DNA of 64,000 nucleotides from Chrysoperla carnea (taxonomy: Eukaryota; Arthropoda; Insecta; Neuroptera; Chrysopidae): contig NC_058338.1 of NCBI RefSeq assembly GCF_905475395.1, positions 14,584,935 through 14,648,934 of the forward strand, read 5' to 3'. This document shows, one piece after another, positions 1 to 11,947 of this stretch (the stretch's first letter is position 1; the number at the start of each line of letters is the position of its first letter). The position numbers were made by a program, and so were the translations under genes. The notes under the pieces are model-generated. The model was not told where the DNA came from and did not search any database. It saw only the letters and a program-made list of their open reading frames with translations.

Positions 1-1885
1 TACAAAAAAAGTGTACAACGCCGCTAAAGAAGTTTTCACTTCAAAAAATTATTTAAAGTCAAAGATCGCGAAAATTGCTTCTTTACAAATATCTCGTTAC
101 CTATTCAGTTTATGGCTGTTTTAGTTCGCCAAACTTAATATTTAAAAAATTTCTCACGGAAATCATAAATGAATCTGATGTATTTTTTGTTCATAAATAT
201 GGGCCTACTGACCAGCTCTGTTCTAACACCTAACTGACTGACCATCATAACAATTTTCAGCTTTGGTAAATTCATTTAAGTACGACATAAAACATATGAT
301 CGATAGCATATATCTGACCCTAGTTCTATCGTTCGCTTGACTGACCGCAGTATGTGTGTGTACACAACTACTATAACCAATCCTCAAATAAATAGCTTTA
401 GCAAATTCAAAGAATTTTTTTTGGCTTAGCTCTTAATCCATAAGTTTTGTATAATAAGTTTTTAATCACTCTAAATTTGAAACATGATTATGGTCTCTGT
501 AAATGTATAAAACATAACCTATAATTAAGATAAATATCATATTTACTTTAAATATAAATTATATTTGTTTGAAGGAAAATGTCTTAATATTTTGAACACA
601 ATACCAATTTATATAACACACAACATTGAATAAATATATTAAAATAATATTGATCATAATTTTCATTTTCTTGCTTTACCAAATATTGTTTTATGCTTTT
701 AATAAATAATCAATCACAATGATTATCGATTTTGAAAATTGATCGATTGATGCGTTTACAAGTTAATTAATTTGTAAAATATATTTCATATGATATTTTA
801 GCTGAGATGCGAAAATATTTCTTAGTTAGTTTGTAGAATCATGTCTGAAATTTAGCTTTCCTAAAATAAACTCTCAAAAACGTTGTAAACTATCGTAATA
901 GTCTCTGCAAACGGATTAAGTCTTGATTTTTGTTTACAAGTAGTAGAGTTTTGTTTAATGCTTAGTGTATAATACTTACATAACATTTTTACAATATCGT
1001 GCGGAGAAAACATCGCTCTTATGCGGGAAACCGGCAAATCTAATTTTCACTTAAGATAAAAAAAGACAAATGAAAAAAAAAGCGTATGTTAGCTCCAACG
1101 CACGACTGAAGTTTACTTCTTAAGAGTTGTATAGTGTGTTGTGCCCGTCAGATTATTGTCAGTTTCAAACAATAGATGCTTTGTCTGTTATACGTGTAAA
1201 CTATGTAGTGTAATTTATATATGGTAACCCGAAAAAAAACCCAAAGACGTACGATGTGGTTCGTTACTTGACTGAATACCTATGTGGTCATTTTGTATCG
1301 ATAGAAAAAATAATCTTAAAAATATTTTCGAAATTTTCGAAAACCAAATAAATGTGTTGTTTTTTAATCTCTTCTTATTTATAAAAAAAAAAGGTAATGC
1401 AAACACTGATATTCAACACATTTTATACAGGATATTTTAATAATTAACATAGTCAATTGTTTGTTTTCAATTATTTCACAAAAAGTGGTTGTAAGCAGAA
1501 AAAAAAATACATTGTAGAATTCTTGCAACAACTAGCATTAAAATCAAATTTTTTACATTTTCACTACTGTTTTTCTGAATAAAAATTTCTTATAGTTTAT
1601 TTGTAAATTTAACTTCTGTCTAGACTTGTCTTTTATTCTTCTTAAAAAAAAAAAACTAATCTAAAATTGTATTCACATAAAGTTTTAACATAATTCTTTT
1701 CCATTTTCAATTCATAAGCCGTTCAATTGAGTTATTTTTATGAAAAAATATATGCTTAATAAATTGGAAAATATATTTGGAATAACAAAAATATGAGGAA
1801 TTTTCGGTAATATGTGTTTCTTTTTTTAATGCAATTCCTTCATTTTTACAAAAACAAAGTTTTTTTAACTAATTAAAATTCAACG
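1..1885. other. AT-rich non-coding stretch
   Basis: I see no exon, RNA gene or recognisable element here. The sequence is AT-rich with many short homopolymer runs, and the few open frames are short and unlike any family I know. It may belong to an upstream intron of SPR, whose earlier exons are not in view. Confidence 0.5.
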
Positions 1886-2006
1886 TACACTCACTATCAG
1901 AAAAAGTGCCATAGTTAAAACATTCTAAGCGTACGCATCATATGTTATGTTATAATAGTAACACTTAGAATGTTTTAAAACGAGCATTTTTTGTGTCATT
2001 GAGTAT
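1886..2006. mobile_element. short foldback MITE
   Basis: The two halves are imperfect inverted repeats of about 47 bp. The left arm begins TACACTCACTATCAGAAAAA and the right arm ends TTTTTTGTGTCATTGAGTATA (imperfect match); the inner parts AAAACATTCTAAGCGT and ACACTTAGAATGTTTTAA pair well. The ends carry TA, which suits a Tc1/mariner-derived MITE. No coding capacity. Confidence 0.6.
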
Positions 2007-2100
2007 ACCTATGTAATGACTCCATTTTTTATTTATAAAGCACATACCGGTTTGGGACCGACATACTAGTGACATTGTATTTATTTTGAAAATTCTTTAT

Positions 2101-2384
2101 TTATTCTTCCAAATCAATTTCATCCCCTTCAAAGCAATCCCCTCCCGATGCAATGCACTTATGCCAATGGATTTTCGAATCTTCGCAACACTGGTTATAG
2201 TCACTTTCCGGGATTGCCTTCAGTTCCGTCTTCGCTGTGGCTTGAATCTCCTCTATCGTATCAAAACGGTGTCCCCCGGAGCGATCTTTTGAGCTTACTT
2301 AACAGCCAGAAGTCGCAGGACCCCAGATCAGGTAAATACGGTGGTTGCGGAACGATATGGGTCGAGTTTTTGATGAAATGTTAA
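2101..2384 (-). pseudogene. mariner-family transposase, C-terminal fragment
   Basis: Read on the minus strand, the stretch gives the tail of a mariner transposase: a PPYLPDLGSCDFWL block (the family has PPYSPDLAPCDF, containing the last catalytic Asp), then LKRSLRGTPF, then after a one-base frame change DTIEEIQATAKTELKAIP, and finally WHKCIASGGDCFEGDE followed by a stop at 2101-2103. The N-terminal DNA-binding domain and the first two catalytic Asp blocks are absent. The frame change at about 2268-2275 and the truncation mean it is dead. An open frame on the plus strand over the same bases is a shadow. Confidence 0.8.
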
Positions 2385-2589
2385 CGAATTATGAGTGCAT
2401 ATAAAAATATGGTTATTAAAATCATATGTGATATTAAAAATATGGTTACATATTTCTTTTTTTAGTAGTACCTTCATTAACATCGTATTTTATAAAAATT
2501 GCCCATATATACTAATAATCTCTACAAATTATTTCAATAATTAATACTCGGTGGAAAAATATTTTTTTCATTAAAATTTTAATAACAAA

Positions 2590-2830
2590 TTATTGCTTAA
2601 TTAAACAAATATAGCTTTATTTTATTAAAATTTTAATAGAAAGCATTTTTTTCGCATGGTATTCGAAAAATGAAAATGAGAACATATATTATTATTAATA
2701 AAAATGAATTTTCACAAATTAATAACTAACACCAACAAAAATCCATTACAATAATTTCGATTCGATATAATTTTATGTTTATCGACTATTATTAGTTTAC
2801 TATTAATATTAAATTAAAACAAGTAAAAAC
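2590..2830 (+). repeat. dispersed AT-rich repeat, copy 1
   Basis: This stretch resembles 3805-4365 once the inserted element at 3911-4274 is removed. Shared words include TATTAAAATTTTAAT, GAACATATATTATT, TTTTCACAAATTAAT and CATTACAATA or close variants. The family is unidentified. Its value is that it supplies the empty site for the 3911-4274 insertion. Confidence 0.5.
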
Positions 2831-3662
2831 AAACAATTGAGTTCATTGTGGAAATACCATATATAGACAGTGTTGATTACTCTGTCACTTTACACATACA
2901 TACATGTCACACATAAAACTGATACTATAAAATTTCCGCCTAATTTGCACCCTCAAAAGTGAACAGTGAATGTTGTTCATTTACGAACTTGACCTCACTT
3001 TTTATGCCTTAAGCACGCTATAAAAATTTCAGCTTGATATCTTTTTTCGTTTTTGAGTTCGTGTTCACTAACGGACGGACAACCGGAAATGAACTAATTA
3101 ATGCGTAGCATCAATATTTTTAAGCGTTACAAACTTGGAACTAAACTTAGTATACCTTGATATATATCTATAAATATATAGGAGACTTTCTATAGATATA
3201 GATAGATAGATAGATAGATAGTCACTCATCACGATATCTCTGGAACTATAAGACCTAGAGACTTGAAATTTGGGAGGAATATTCCTTTTGCCAAGTAGAG
3301 GTCAGCTAAGAACGGATTTTACGAAATTCCACCCACAAGGGGGGTTGCGGGGGTGTTCATGAATAAAAAATTCATATTTTTCAATTATGGCTTTTAATAG
3401 TTCAAAACTTGGTCAGAATGTTTTAAATTACATTTAGAAATTTTTTTAACCTTCGGAGGGTAGAAAGGTGTAGCGAGAAAGTGGGAAGGAAATATCGAAT
3501 ATTTACAAATATACCTAAGTGGGGTATCAAATAAAAGAGCATGACGTGTACATTACAAAACTGTTATCCAACGCAAGGAAATGTGGAGGGAGGGGTGCAA
3601 GTGGGGATGTTGCCCAGCAAAGCGGGCGGGTAACAGCTAGTTACATATATACATGGTATAAA
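2819..3662 (+). repeat. dispersed repeat 'A', copy A1, split by a Helitron
   Basis: Family A is about 540 bp. It starts AAGTAAAAACAAACAATTGA, contains ATACCATGTATA near its 5' end and TATACATGGTAT at its 3' end (an inverted pair), and has an internal GACGGACGGACAACCGGAAA block. Here it runs 2819-3166, is interrupted by 3167-3640, and resumes at 3641-3662 with the normal 3' end. No protein is encoded; the autonomous partner is unknown. Confidence 0.75.
3167..3640 (+). mobile_element. non-autonomous Helitron, 474 bp
   Basis: The element begins TCTATAAATATATAGG and ends GGGTAACAGCTAG, with a GC-rich stretch just before the end, as Helitrons do. It sits between an A (3166) and a T (3641), the usual Helitron target. 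Removing it restores the 3' end of repeat A1. Its 5' CACTCATCACGA block and its GTAACAGCTAGT end are shared with the helicase-bearing Helitron at 27216-27938, so that family probably mobilised it. Confidence 0.8.
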
Positions 3663-3910
3663 AATTATTATGTTTAAAAAAATTATTGAAATAATATTTG
3701 TTTAATGAAATTGTAAAAATCACTCTGTTGAAATGTGCCAAATAATATAATATTTTACTATAATAATAAACAAAATATTAAACAAATAATAATTATAAAT
3801 ACAGTTTTTTTTTTATTAAAATTTTAATGGAAAATATTTTTTCCGCAGGTTACTAGAAAATGTAAATGAACATATATTATTGACCATAAAAATCCATTTT
3901 CACAAATTAA

Positions 3911-4274
3911 TTAAGATAATATATAAGAAGGTATTCCAATCCTGCAATGCATGATGGGAAATGTGTCAAGCCAGACACACTAGCCGGGTTATAAAGTCGT
4001 TTCATGCTAACTCCTCAAATAATAAAATTTATTTTTTAATAATAATTCAGCGTCAGAAAAAATTATTTTTACCCTTCCATAACAATAATAAATAATAATT
4101 AGTAATTAAAAACCTTTAATTAATTGTTTTTTATTGTGTCCGCAATTTATAAATAAATATAAACGACTTTATAACCCGGCTAGTGTGTCTGACACACTCG
4201 TGGTGGCGCGACCGCTTGACACATTTCCCATCATGCATTGCAGGATTGGAATACCTTCTTATATATTATCTTAA
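3911..4274. mobile_element. foldback element of 364 bp with long terminal inverted repeats
   Basis: The ends are TTAAGATAATATATAAGAAGG and its reverse complement, and the inverted repeats run for about 90 bp, including TGCATGATGGGAAATGTGTC. The element is flanked on both sides by AATTAA (3905-3910 and 4275-4280). The related repeat at 2590-2830 reads through the same point with one AATTAA, so the six bases are a target-site duplication. The superfamily is uncertain. No open frame of note. Confidence 0.8.
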
Positions 4275-4364
4275 AATTAATGACTGACACCAACGGCATC
4301 TATTACAATATTTTCAATTCGATAATTTTATATTTATCTACTATGATAATTTTATATTTATTTA

Positions 4365-4560
4365 CTAGCTGTGAGCTACCCGCTTCGCTAAGCAACTTTA
4401 ATTTTAAATACAAAGATTATTGTGTTAGAACCTTCACATTAAATGCCGACACTTATCCTCCTTATGTTCACAATTTCATTGATTTTATTATTTTGGTGCC
4501 TAATTGTTTTAAAAACAGTAAATGTTACTCGCCGATAATTGTACCTGCACCTATATCTTG
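4365..4560 (-). mobile_element. Helitron 3' end, minus strand
   Basis: On the minus strand the sequence runs GCGAAGCGGGTAGCTCACAG and ends CTAG at 4365, followed by T (4364). This is a Helitron-type terminus with a GC-rich block. The 5' end was not located, so the upper limit is a guess. The plus-strand open frame 4238-4561 over it is not a gene. Confidence 0.55.
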
Positions 4561-4961
4561 AAGCCATATATCTTGTAGAGGCCTAAGTTTTTTTTATTAA
4601 AAATAATTTTGTACTTTGTTTTCTACATATCATTATTAATCAGTAGAGACTGTTATCCACCCGATTTATTCTTAGTGGAAAAAAATCTATTCTTAAAAGA
4701 AAACTTAAGACCTTTAAATTAATTTTACAAAAGCACAATCCGTGTGGAAAAGTTTTATGTAATCAGCCTCGTAAGTAAAACTATTTTTTGTCAAATACTC
4801 CCTCCGTTTTTGTTTTTTTTTTTTTTGTTTCGTTGAAATAGACAAAATGTATTATTTTATGCCTGTTCTTGGTATTTTAACCTTTACATGACCCCTCTTG
4901 GTTCAAATATTATAGAATATAGATTTAGACATAATATTATGTATACTACATTTAAATTAAT
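4561..4961. other. non-coding stretch between repeats
   Basis: I recognise nothing here beyond AT-rich sequence and a T-run near 4808-4826. It could be the unrecognised body of the Helitron whose 3' end lies at 4365. Confidence 0.4.
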
Positions 4962-5478
4962 ATACCATGTATATGAAATATACCAAGGTATACTAAGTTT
5001 AGTCCCAAGTTTGTAACGCTTAAAAATATTGATACTGTCGTCTGTCTGTATGTCGTCGGTCGTCTGTCATTTTTCCATCTGTCGTCACGTTCACTCAAAA
5101 ACGAAAAGAGCGTGCTTTTTATAGCTTGCTTAGGACATTAAAAATGAGGTCGAGTTCGTAAATGAGCAACATTGATCAATTGAGTCTTGGGTCTGTACAA
5201 CCCATCTTGTAAACCATTAGGGAGAGAACAAAAGTTTAAATGTAAAAAATGTTCCATATAAAAAAATAAACAACTTTAATTTGAAACATTTTTTCGTAAA
5301 CATCACTGTTTACCCATGATATCACAAATGATGCGCAAATTGTATAATATGTAGTATATGGGAATATCAGTTATAAATGTGTGACATGTATGTATGTGTA
5401 ATGTGACAGAGTAATCAACACTGTCTATACATGATATTTCAACAATTAACTCATTCAATTGATTGTTTTCATTTGTTA
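4962..5478 (-). repeat. repeat A, copy A2 (minus)
   Basis: This is a near full-length family A copy in reverse orientation: ATACCATGTATATGAAATAT at its low end and CAATTGATTGTTTTCATTT at its high end. It lies 220 bp from copy A3 in opposite orientation, forming a large inverted pair. Confidence 0.8.
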
Positions 5479-5699
5479 GTTTTATGTTTTGATAAAAAAA
5501 GAAAACTTTTTCAACAAATTCATATATTTGATTATATATTATCTTCACTGAATTTAAAATATTTTATTTATTTCAACGTGAAAAGTCATTTTCAACAACA
5601 ACAAAAAATGTTTTGATCTTCGGAATATTTATAATGCTTATAACTTCAAAAATCTTAGAGAAAGTAAACATTAGGCTAGGGGTGCCTTCTTCGAAATAA

Positions 5700-6242
5700 A
5701 CAAGTAAAAACAAACAATTGACTGAGTTAATTGTTGAAATACCATGTATAGATAGTGTTGATTACTCTGTCAAATTACACATACATACATGTCACACATA
5801 TATAACTGATATTCCCATAAAATACATACTATACAATTTGCGCATAGTTTGCGCTTTCACAGGTAAACAGTGATGTTTACGAAAAAATGTTTCAAACAGT
5901 AGTTGTTTACTTTTTTATAAGGAATATTTTCTACATTTAAACTTTTGTTCTATCTCTAACGGTTTACAAGATGCGTCCCACGGACCCAAGACCCAATAGA
6001 CCTATGTTGCTCATTTACGAAGTCGACCTCACTGAGTACGCTATACAAATTTCAGCTTCATATTTCTTTTCGTTTTTGAGTAATCGTGATGACAGACGGA
6101 CAGACAATCGGAAATGGACTAATTAGGTGATTTTATGGCCACCTATACCAAAATTTTGTTCATAGCATCAATATTTTTAAGCGTTACAAACTTGAGACTA
6201 AACTTAGTATACCTTGGTATATTTCATATACATGGTATAAAA
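5700..6242 (+). repeat. repeat A, copy A3 (plus), full length
   Basis: This is the clearest copy. ATACCATGTATA is at 5739-5750 and its inverse TATACATGGTAT at 6227-6238. The core holds the ACAGACGGACAGACAATCGG block and GCGTTACAAACTTGAGACTA. No open reading frame of note. Confidence 0.85.
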
Positions 6243-6735
6243 ATTTAGGATAAAATTTTTTAATTCAATTTCTGTCCGATGATGAATATAGCGAAGCTAA
6301 AACAAGCACATATAGCTGCAGCGAAAAATTTCTCTGTAGTATAAATTGACATTTACCTTGAGAAACTTTTGTTTAAAGATAAAGATACAAGGAATTTATT
6401 GCCAGTTTTTGTGAATACATTACATAGAATGGTTTTTCCTCTATCAACATAAGTGGTTAGCGTTTATTTACTTTAATATTAAGTAATATGTTTGAAAATT
6501 TTTTCATAATAAGAGTACCTATAATCACCGTTGAAGTGTTCCTTGCTATCACACATTGATTTTATTCTCTATTCTGAGTTTTTTATCAGTGAAATGAATG
6601 TCATATTTAATATAAAAAATTCAATTTACAATAAACAACACCAATTTATATCTGTACAGTCAAACTGATTGCTTGTTCTTTTATACCTACATCAATACAA
6701 CACTTACCGTTTAGAAAATTTATTATATAATTTAA

Positions 6736-7031
6736 GATAGTACTATCGGTATAGACTTTGCATTCAGAATTTAATGAAACTTGGCATAGTTATTCATTAT
6801 TATATCATAATTAACCAGTTAAATTTTTAGGGGCCTTCAGAGAACTGAAAATCTGAACGTCCAGTTTTGTGAAGTAAAATAAAATCTGTGATTTCCCTTA
6901 AGGATCAATGTTAAAATATCTTTTTTTCAGTTCTCTGAAGACCCCTAAAAATTTAACTGGTTAATTATGATATAATAATGGACAACTATGCCAAGTTTCA
7001 TTAAATTCTGAATGCAAAGTCTATTACTATC
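6736..7031. mobile_element. MITE with TTAA duplications, copy 1
   Basis: The element is 296 bp and is almost a palindrome, with arms of about 120 bp. It is flanked by TTAA at 6732-6735 and 7032-7035, the target-site duplication of piggyBac-type elements. The end reads GATAGTACTATCGGTATAG. A sister copy lies at 40713-41018. It encodes nothing. Confidence 0.85.
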
Positions 7032-7356
7032 TTAATAACTTTTCTTAAAAATGATTTCATGTTTTTGTTTGGTAACATTGAATACAAAGGTATTTAGTAA
7101 CAATTTACACACGGGAAAAGCCTAATAATAATCTTTACGAGAGGATGTTAAGTTTGAAAATTTTGTTTGGTCATCGAATATCTCAAACGGCTGGTTTGAT
7201 TTTCATGAGATATTAATCAAAAATGATGCATGATTTTTCATTTTTATGCATTTTTGATTAGCTTAAAAAAATTATTATAATCTAAGTAATAAAAATTATT
7301 TTAACTCTCTTGATTTGATCTTGTTAATAAGTAAGTATATACAGAGTGTATAGCTT

Positions 7357-7800
7357 AATAGCACTCCTTCTTAAATCAATATCAAAGTGATGGTCAGGGA
7401 CATCAGATCAGATGTAAAAGATACTTAGAGAGCTATCATTTTTGGGAAAAATTTTTGGAAATATTTTAATTGAAATTGAAATATTTGAGTTGATTTTGTT
7501 CTTTTGAATTATTGTTTTGAATTGCCTAATTAGTTACCATTTCACTTTTCGTAATGAATTGACACACAGGTTTATTTGACCATTCATTTCCATAATAATT
7601 ATTTATATGTTAACATTATATGTCATGCTTTTCCCAAATTGCACGAAACTCTAAGTTCGCACTTAAAACATAGCTAAGAACACACTCCGTTAAATTACCT
7701 TTCCAAAGAAACCAAAAAAATTAAAATCGGTTCATCCGCTTAGGCGCTACACACACACACACACATAGCGGTCAAACTTATAAAACCCCTTTTTTTAAAT
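7357..7800 (-). repeat. dispersed repeat 'B', copy 1
   Basis: The stretch shares long segments with 28490-28905 in the same orientation and with 25050-25430 inverted. Common words are CACTCCTTCTTAAATCAATA, TTTTTGGAAATATTTTAATT and AACATAGCTAAGAACAC; the end carries an ACACAC microsatellite, the reverse of the GTGTGTGTCTGTCTG start seen in other copies. Family not identified. Confidence 0.65.
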
Positions 7801-9084
7801 CGGGGTTTAAAAAAGTAAACTAAAATTTGAAATAAATGTAAAAAGTTAAGTTTCATAATCAAAATATGATATAGTGCATAATTTATCTTTATAGAAAATT
7901 ATTACTTTTTTGAATGTTACTTATTTTTTATATTAATTATAAATTACGTAATGTTTTTGATTTATTGAACATTCTGTAATAGAAAAGACAGGAAAAATAA
8001 GAAAATTTATTGAGTACAAGTCGTATTAACATCGGCAGTAAGTTGTTATGCTTTTAACGTTTAATAATATATACGAATCATATTGAAAAAATTATAGGGT
8101 GAATTCCGAAATTAATCAAAATGCATTTTTGAAATGTAGGTAAAAGTATCTTATATATATTTTTAAACAGTAATAGACTTCACCTTAATAGGCCATTTTC
8201 CTCTGAAAAAATGGGCTTTTGAAGTGATCTTTTAATTTCAAAGTGCGAATATTCTAAAATTTGCCCCAAATACAAAATTTGTGCCAAAATTAAATAATTT
8301 TAGTAAATATCTGTCGAATTTATTCATATTTCGAATAGAAGGTTTCATACAAGAGATTTTCTTGTTTTATAAGAAACAACTTCCTAATTTAAAGTAATCT
8401 TCTCTCTTGTGTCTGTAATGAACAGGAAGTGACGTTTAACTTGCCTTCAAGATCCAATCTAACGTGCCTATTAAATACTCTTTTTGATACGTTTACTTGC
8501 GAGTATTTTTCTATATCTTAATAGAAAGATTAAAGGGTGACTATATTCCTAAAAAATTCTGGAACACAATGTATAATGCAGGGAGTTAAAATAAACTGAC
8601 ATCTTTTCCTTTCTTCAACCTAAATAGACAACTAAAACTTTTATATTTTTTAACACTTACAAGTCACTCTATATCTCATATGAAATAAATACAAGCAATC
8701 TGTAGAAAAAAAAACCTCATTTCTATATCGATAACATTTTCAATTTATTTCATATCGATTGAATCGGTATAAGAATAGTGAATAAGTTTTCATAAATAGA
8801 CCTTTCAGGTAGTCTCCTTTGGTAAAGTAAAGTACGTACACTTGTGTGAAGTCTGTCTGTTTATCTCGAGTGTGATTTTTAACCTCCTAAAAATAAGGAG
8901 GATATCAATTCGATTGTATTTTTTTTGTGGAGTGTTTGTTATTATATTTCCGCTAATTATCCCGATTTAAATTATTCCTTTTCTATTTAGTGCGCTGTCA
9001 GGTTGGTTTCATGGAAATTTCAAAAATTAATTCTACTCTTATGTGAGAGAGTAAGGGAATTCCCCGAGCTAAAAAAAGGGGTGT
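7801..9084. other. non-coding stretch
   Basis: No exon or recognisable element seen. AT-rich with short direct repeats only. Confidence 0.45.
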
Positions 9085-9270
9085 TTGACCACTATGTGTG
9101 CGTGTGTGTCTGTCTGCCTGACTGTCTGCTTGTCTGTCTGTCTGTCTGTGGCATCGTAGCGCTTAAACATATGAACCGATTTTTTTTGTTGCTTTTGATA
9201 GGTAAGTTAATGCACAGTGTTCTTAGCTATGTTTCTAGTGAGAGTTTAGGGTTCCGCATCCGAAAAATTT
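9085..9270 (+). repeat. repeat B, 5' fragment
   Basis: It starts with a GTGTGTGTCTGTCTG microsatellite, then GGCATCGTAGCGCTTAAACA, as in the copy at 25050. It breaks off after GTTCCGCATCCGAAAAA. The open frame at 9003-9311 across it is not a gene. Confidence 0.6.
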
Positions 9271-11017
9271 GTCGAGGGTTTTTTAAATTTTGTAAATTTC
9301 ACTTTTCTTAGATTATATAGAATTTTACTTAACTTCTAGTTCAATAATCTTCTAAATTCATTTGAATCTCCATCACGGTTCCAAAAGGAACATCACTTTC
9401 ACCTTTTTGTGTCAGATATTGAGTATCCTATAGTGTAGTGTTCATAAATTACACTTTGAAGTTCATGGCTATATACTTAACTTAAAATTGATTCATGGGT
9501 GGCAGCTTCAAAACGTAATTGCTTACAAGGAAATTATTGACAGGATTATTTACTACAAAATCACTAAATCGGTTTTATTTTTTGAAAAAAGATCTTTTCT
9601 CAATGTTTACTGCATATATACTGCTACTACGAATATTAAAAAAAATAATACTATGTATTTATGAGAAAATAAAAGAAAGGCTTTAATAATAGAGAATAAA
9701 CCGAAAAAATAAAAAAGATATAAAGTTTTCATTTTCATATGTTACAGATAGAATTTTCTATCATCAAAAATAATAAGAATGAAGGGTACTAAAGTTTTTC
9801 TAAATATATCTCTTTTTTCAGCCTAAGGTCACACTTTCGTAGGTACTGTTGAAATCTTACCTATTATATTCAATTTCAAACGTTTGGTAGCTAGCAAAAT
9901 CTAATTAATTAGACTGAAGGATACTGGCGTAAATGCTGATTATTGAAAGATGGATCGTGGATAGCACTGTTCATCGGGGCGTAAACTCACTGCCAGGAGG
10001 AGATTTACAGCCGGCTATTTTTTTGACTTATCGTATAAAATAACCACCATACATGTTTGAATCCATCGAAGAAGTATAGTTTATGAACCGATTGTTTTCT
10101 CAACCTAGAACTTACGAGCCTCTTTAAGTTCGGTAATGTATTATTAATACATTACTTCGATATCTTGTGTCATTTTTCAATATTTAGTTATTACGTGACT
10201 AGTTACGACTGAATTCGTAAAAATGGATCAAATTCATGTAAAATTAACAGCAAACGGACAAACTTAGAACAGCCTTATAAGTCCAGAATATCTATAGTAG
10301 TTGCATATTGATTATTTCATCAAGAATAAAAATATCAAGCGCCACAAGCTCATTCGGGTAACTCATTTCTCGGGGATTCGATTTCTGCATATGATAAAAA
10401 GCGCGATTTTCTAAGCGTCTCGTCTAAATGATAGCCAGGTTTTGTCTACATACATTCGAAACAAGTAATATGGATAAAAATTAATATTTAAGTCAACTGT
10501 AAAAGATCAAAAATTGAAATATTATGAATGAGTTTTAGAGCCGTAATAAAGGAGGAATTGAACGAATTATTGGTAGAAGTCGAATTTACATCACATTCAT
10601 GCAATATGCTTTCACAAATAACAGTTTATTGCATTTCTTTAGTTACTGAAACATTCTGTAGTTTTATCCACTAAAATGAATAAACTTTAAACACATTAAA
10701 TATGACCTACACAGTTTATACTCACCATTGATCCCGAAGAGGATGAACCAGTATACGTTAACAGAGGTATTACGTCATAGAATTGTAAAGAGATGAACTC
10801 AAATATAATGTAGTGCTAATATTGCTTTCATAGCTATAACATTAGGGAATAGAAAATTCATTTCACGTGTAAAGCTGAACAACTCTGTCTGCATTAGCCA
10901 ATGTGCATTCGTTTAAATATTTATCCAACTAATAAAACTAAAAGAAAAAGGTGGTAAATTTCCACAAAAAAGGGCAAATTATGATTAAAATATACATATA
11001 AAATTTTCTTTCGTTTT
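9271..11017. other. non-coding stretch
   Basis: I see no exon, RNA gene or repeat family shared with the rest of the window. Confidence 0.45.
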
Positions 11018-11408
11018 TATTCGTTGTGTGCGTAGTCATGGTAGGGACAATAAAATCGATGCCAGCGTTTTAAGTGAAAAATTTTGGAGTTAAAGGGGGC
11101 TGTTATGACTAATTTGCAATTCCTTACTTGTTAATGTAATAGAAATGTCAAATTAAAATTATTGAAAAACACGAATTCATTAAACTTAATGCATTAAAAA
11201 TTGTGAAAATAAGAAATCAAATTGAACAAATATTATTTTTCAAATGTAAATTATCATAATTATTTATTTAAATTTGTGAGACAAGAATATTAATTTTTAA
11301 ATGTAAGTCTTAAATGCAATCCATACAATTATATATGCATCCATACAATTCTATAATTAAAGTAGTGTATCGTTACCATGGAAACGAAATTCACGCACGG
11401 AGCGAATA
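11018..11408 (+). mobile_element. 391-bp MITE with TATTCG ends, copy 1
   Basis: It begins TATTCGTTGTGTGCGT and ends ACGCACGGAGCGAATA, an imperfect inverted pair with TA at both tips, which fits a TA-duplicating DNA transposon. The body is AT-rich and carries no open frame. Copy 2 (11948-12338) has exactly the same length and very few differences. Confidence 0.8.
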
Positions 11409-11947
11409 GGCGAAGCAAATTTATAATGGTTTAAAATCTGTCAACGTCATAAGATAGTTGATTTTAAGACGGCTGATTTTTTATATCATTCATATTCTTC
11501 ATTCATTATAACATTCTTTTTCGAAGTAAAATTTTTTAAATAAATCATTTTTTATGCTCTTCTAGCTACATAAATTATAATCTTCAGCCAGTTTTGCCGT
11601 TGCCAACACTGCGGTAGATATTATTCTAGTAATTAAAACAAACAAAAAATAATTTTCATTTCAATTATGATATAATTTGCCCTAGTAAAGGTCGCTTTAC
11701 TTGAACCAAAATGTCTTTTGTGTCAGTGTCTCCCAGACATAAAATTATATGATATCGCCAATAAAAGACAATAGTTCTCTGAGACACACATTTGACAATA
11801 TTAAATTGGCTTTTATCACGTGGGATTCTAACAACTGTAGGTAGCTGATGATGTTATGAGACTATGTCATTTGACTAATACGTTGACAGTAACATGATAA
11901 CGATTATATTAAAAAGATCACTACAACTACCGGTAAGGTGTTATATC
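11409..11947. other. spacer between two MITE copies
   Basis: No gene seen. The two flanking MITEs lie in direct orientation 539 bp apart. Confidence 0.5.

Noticed and set aside
2086-2384. Plus-strand open frames as a small gene
   Set aside because: They are antisense shadows of a mariner transposase remnant on the minus strand.
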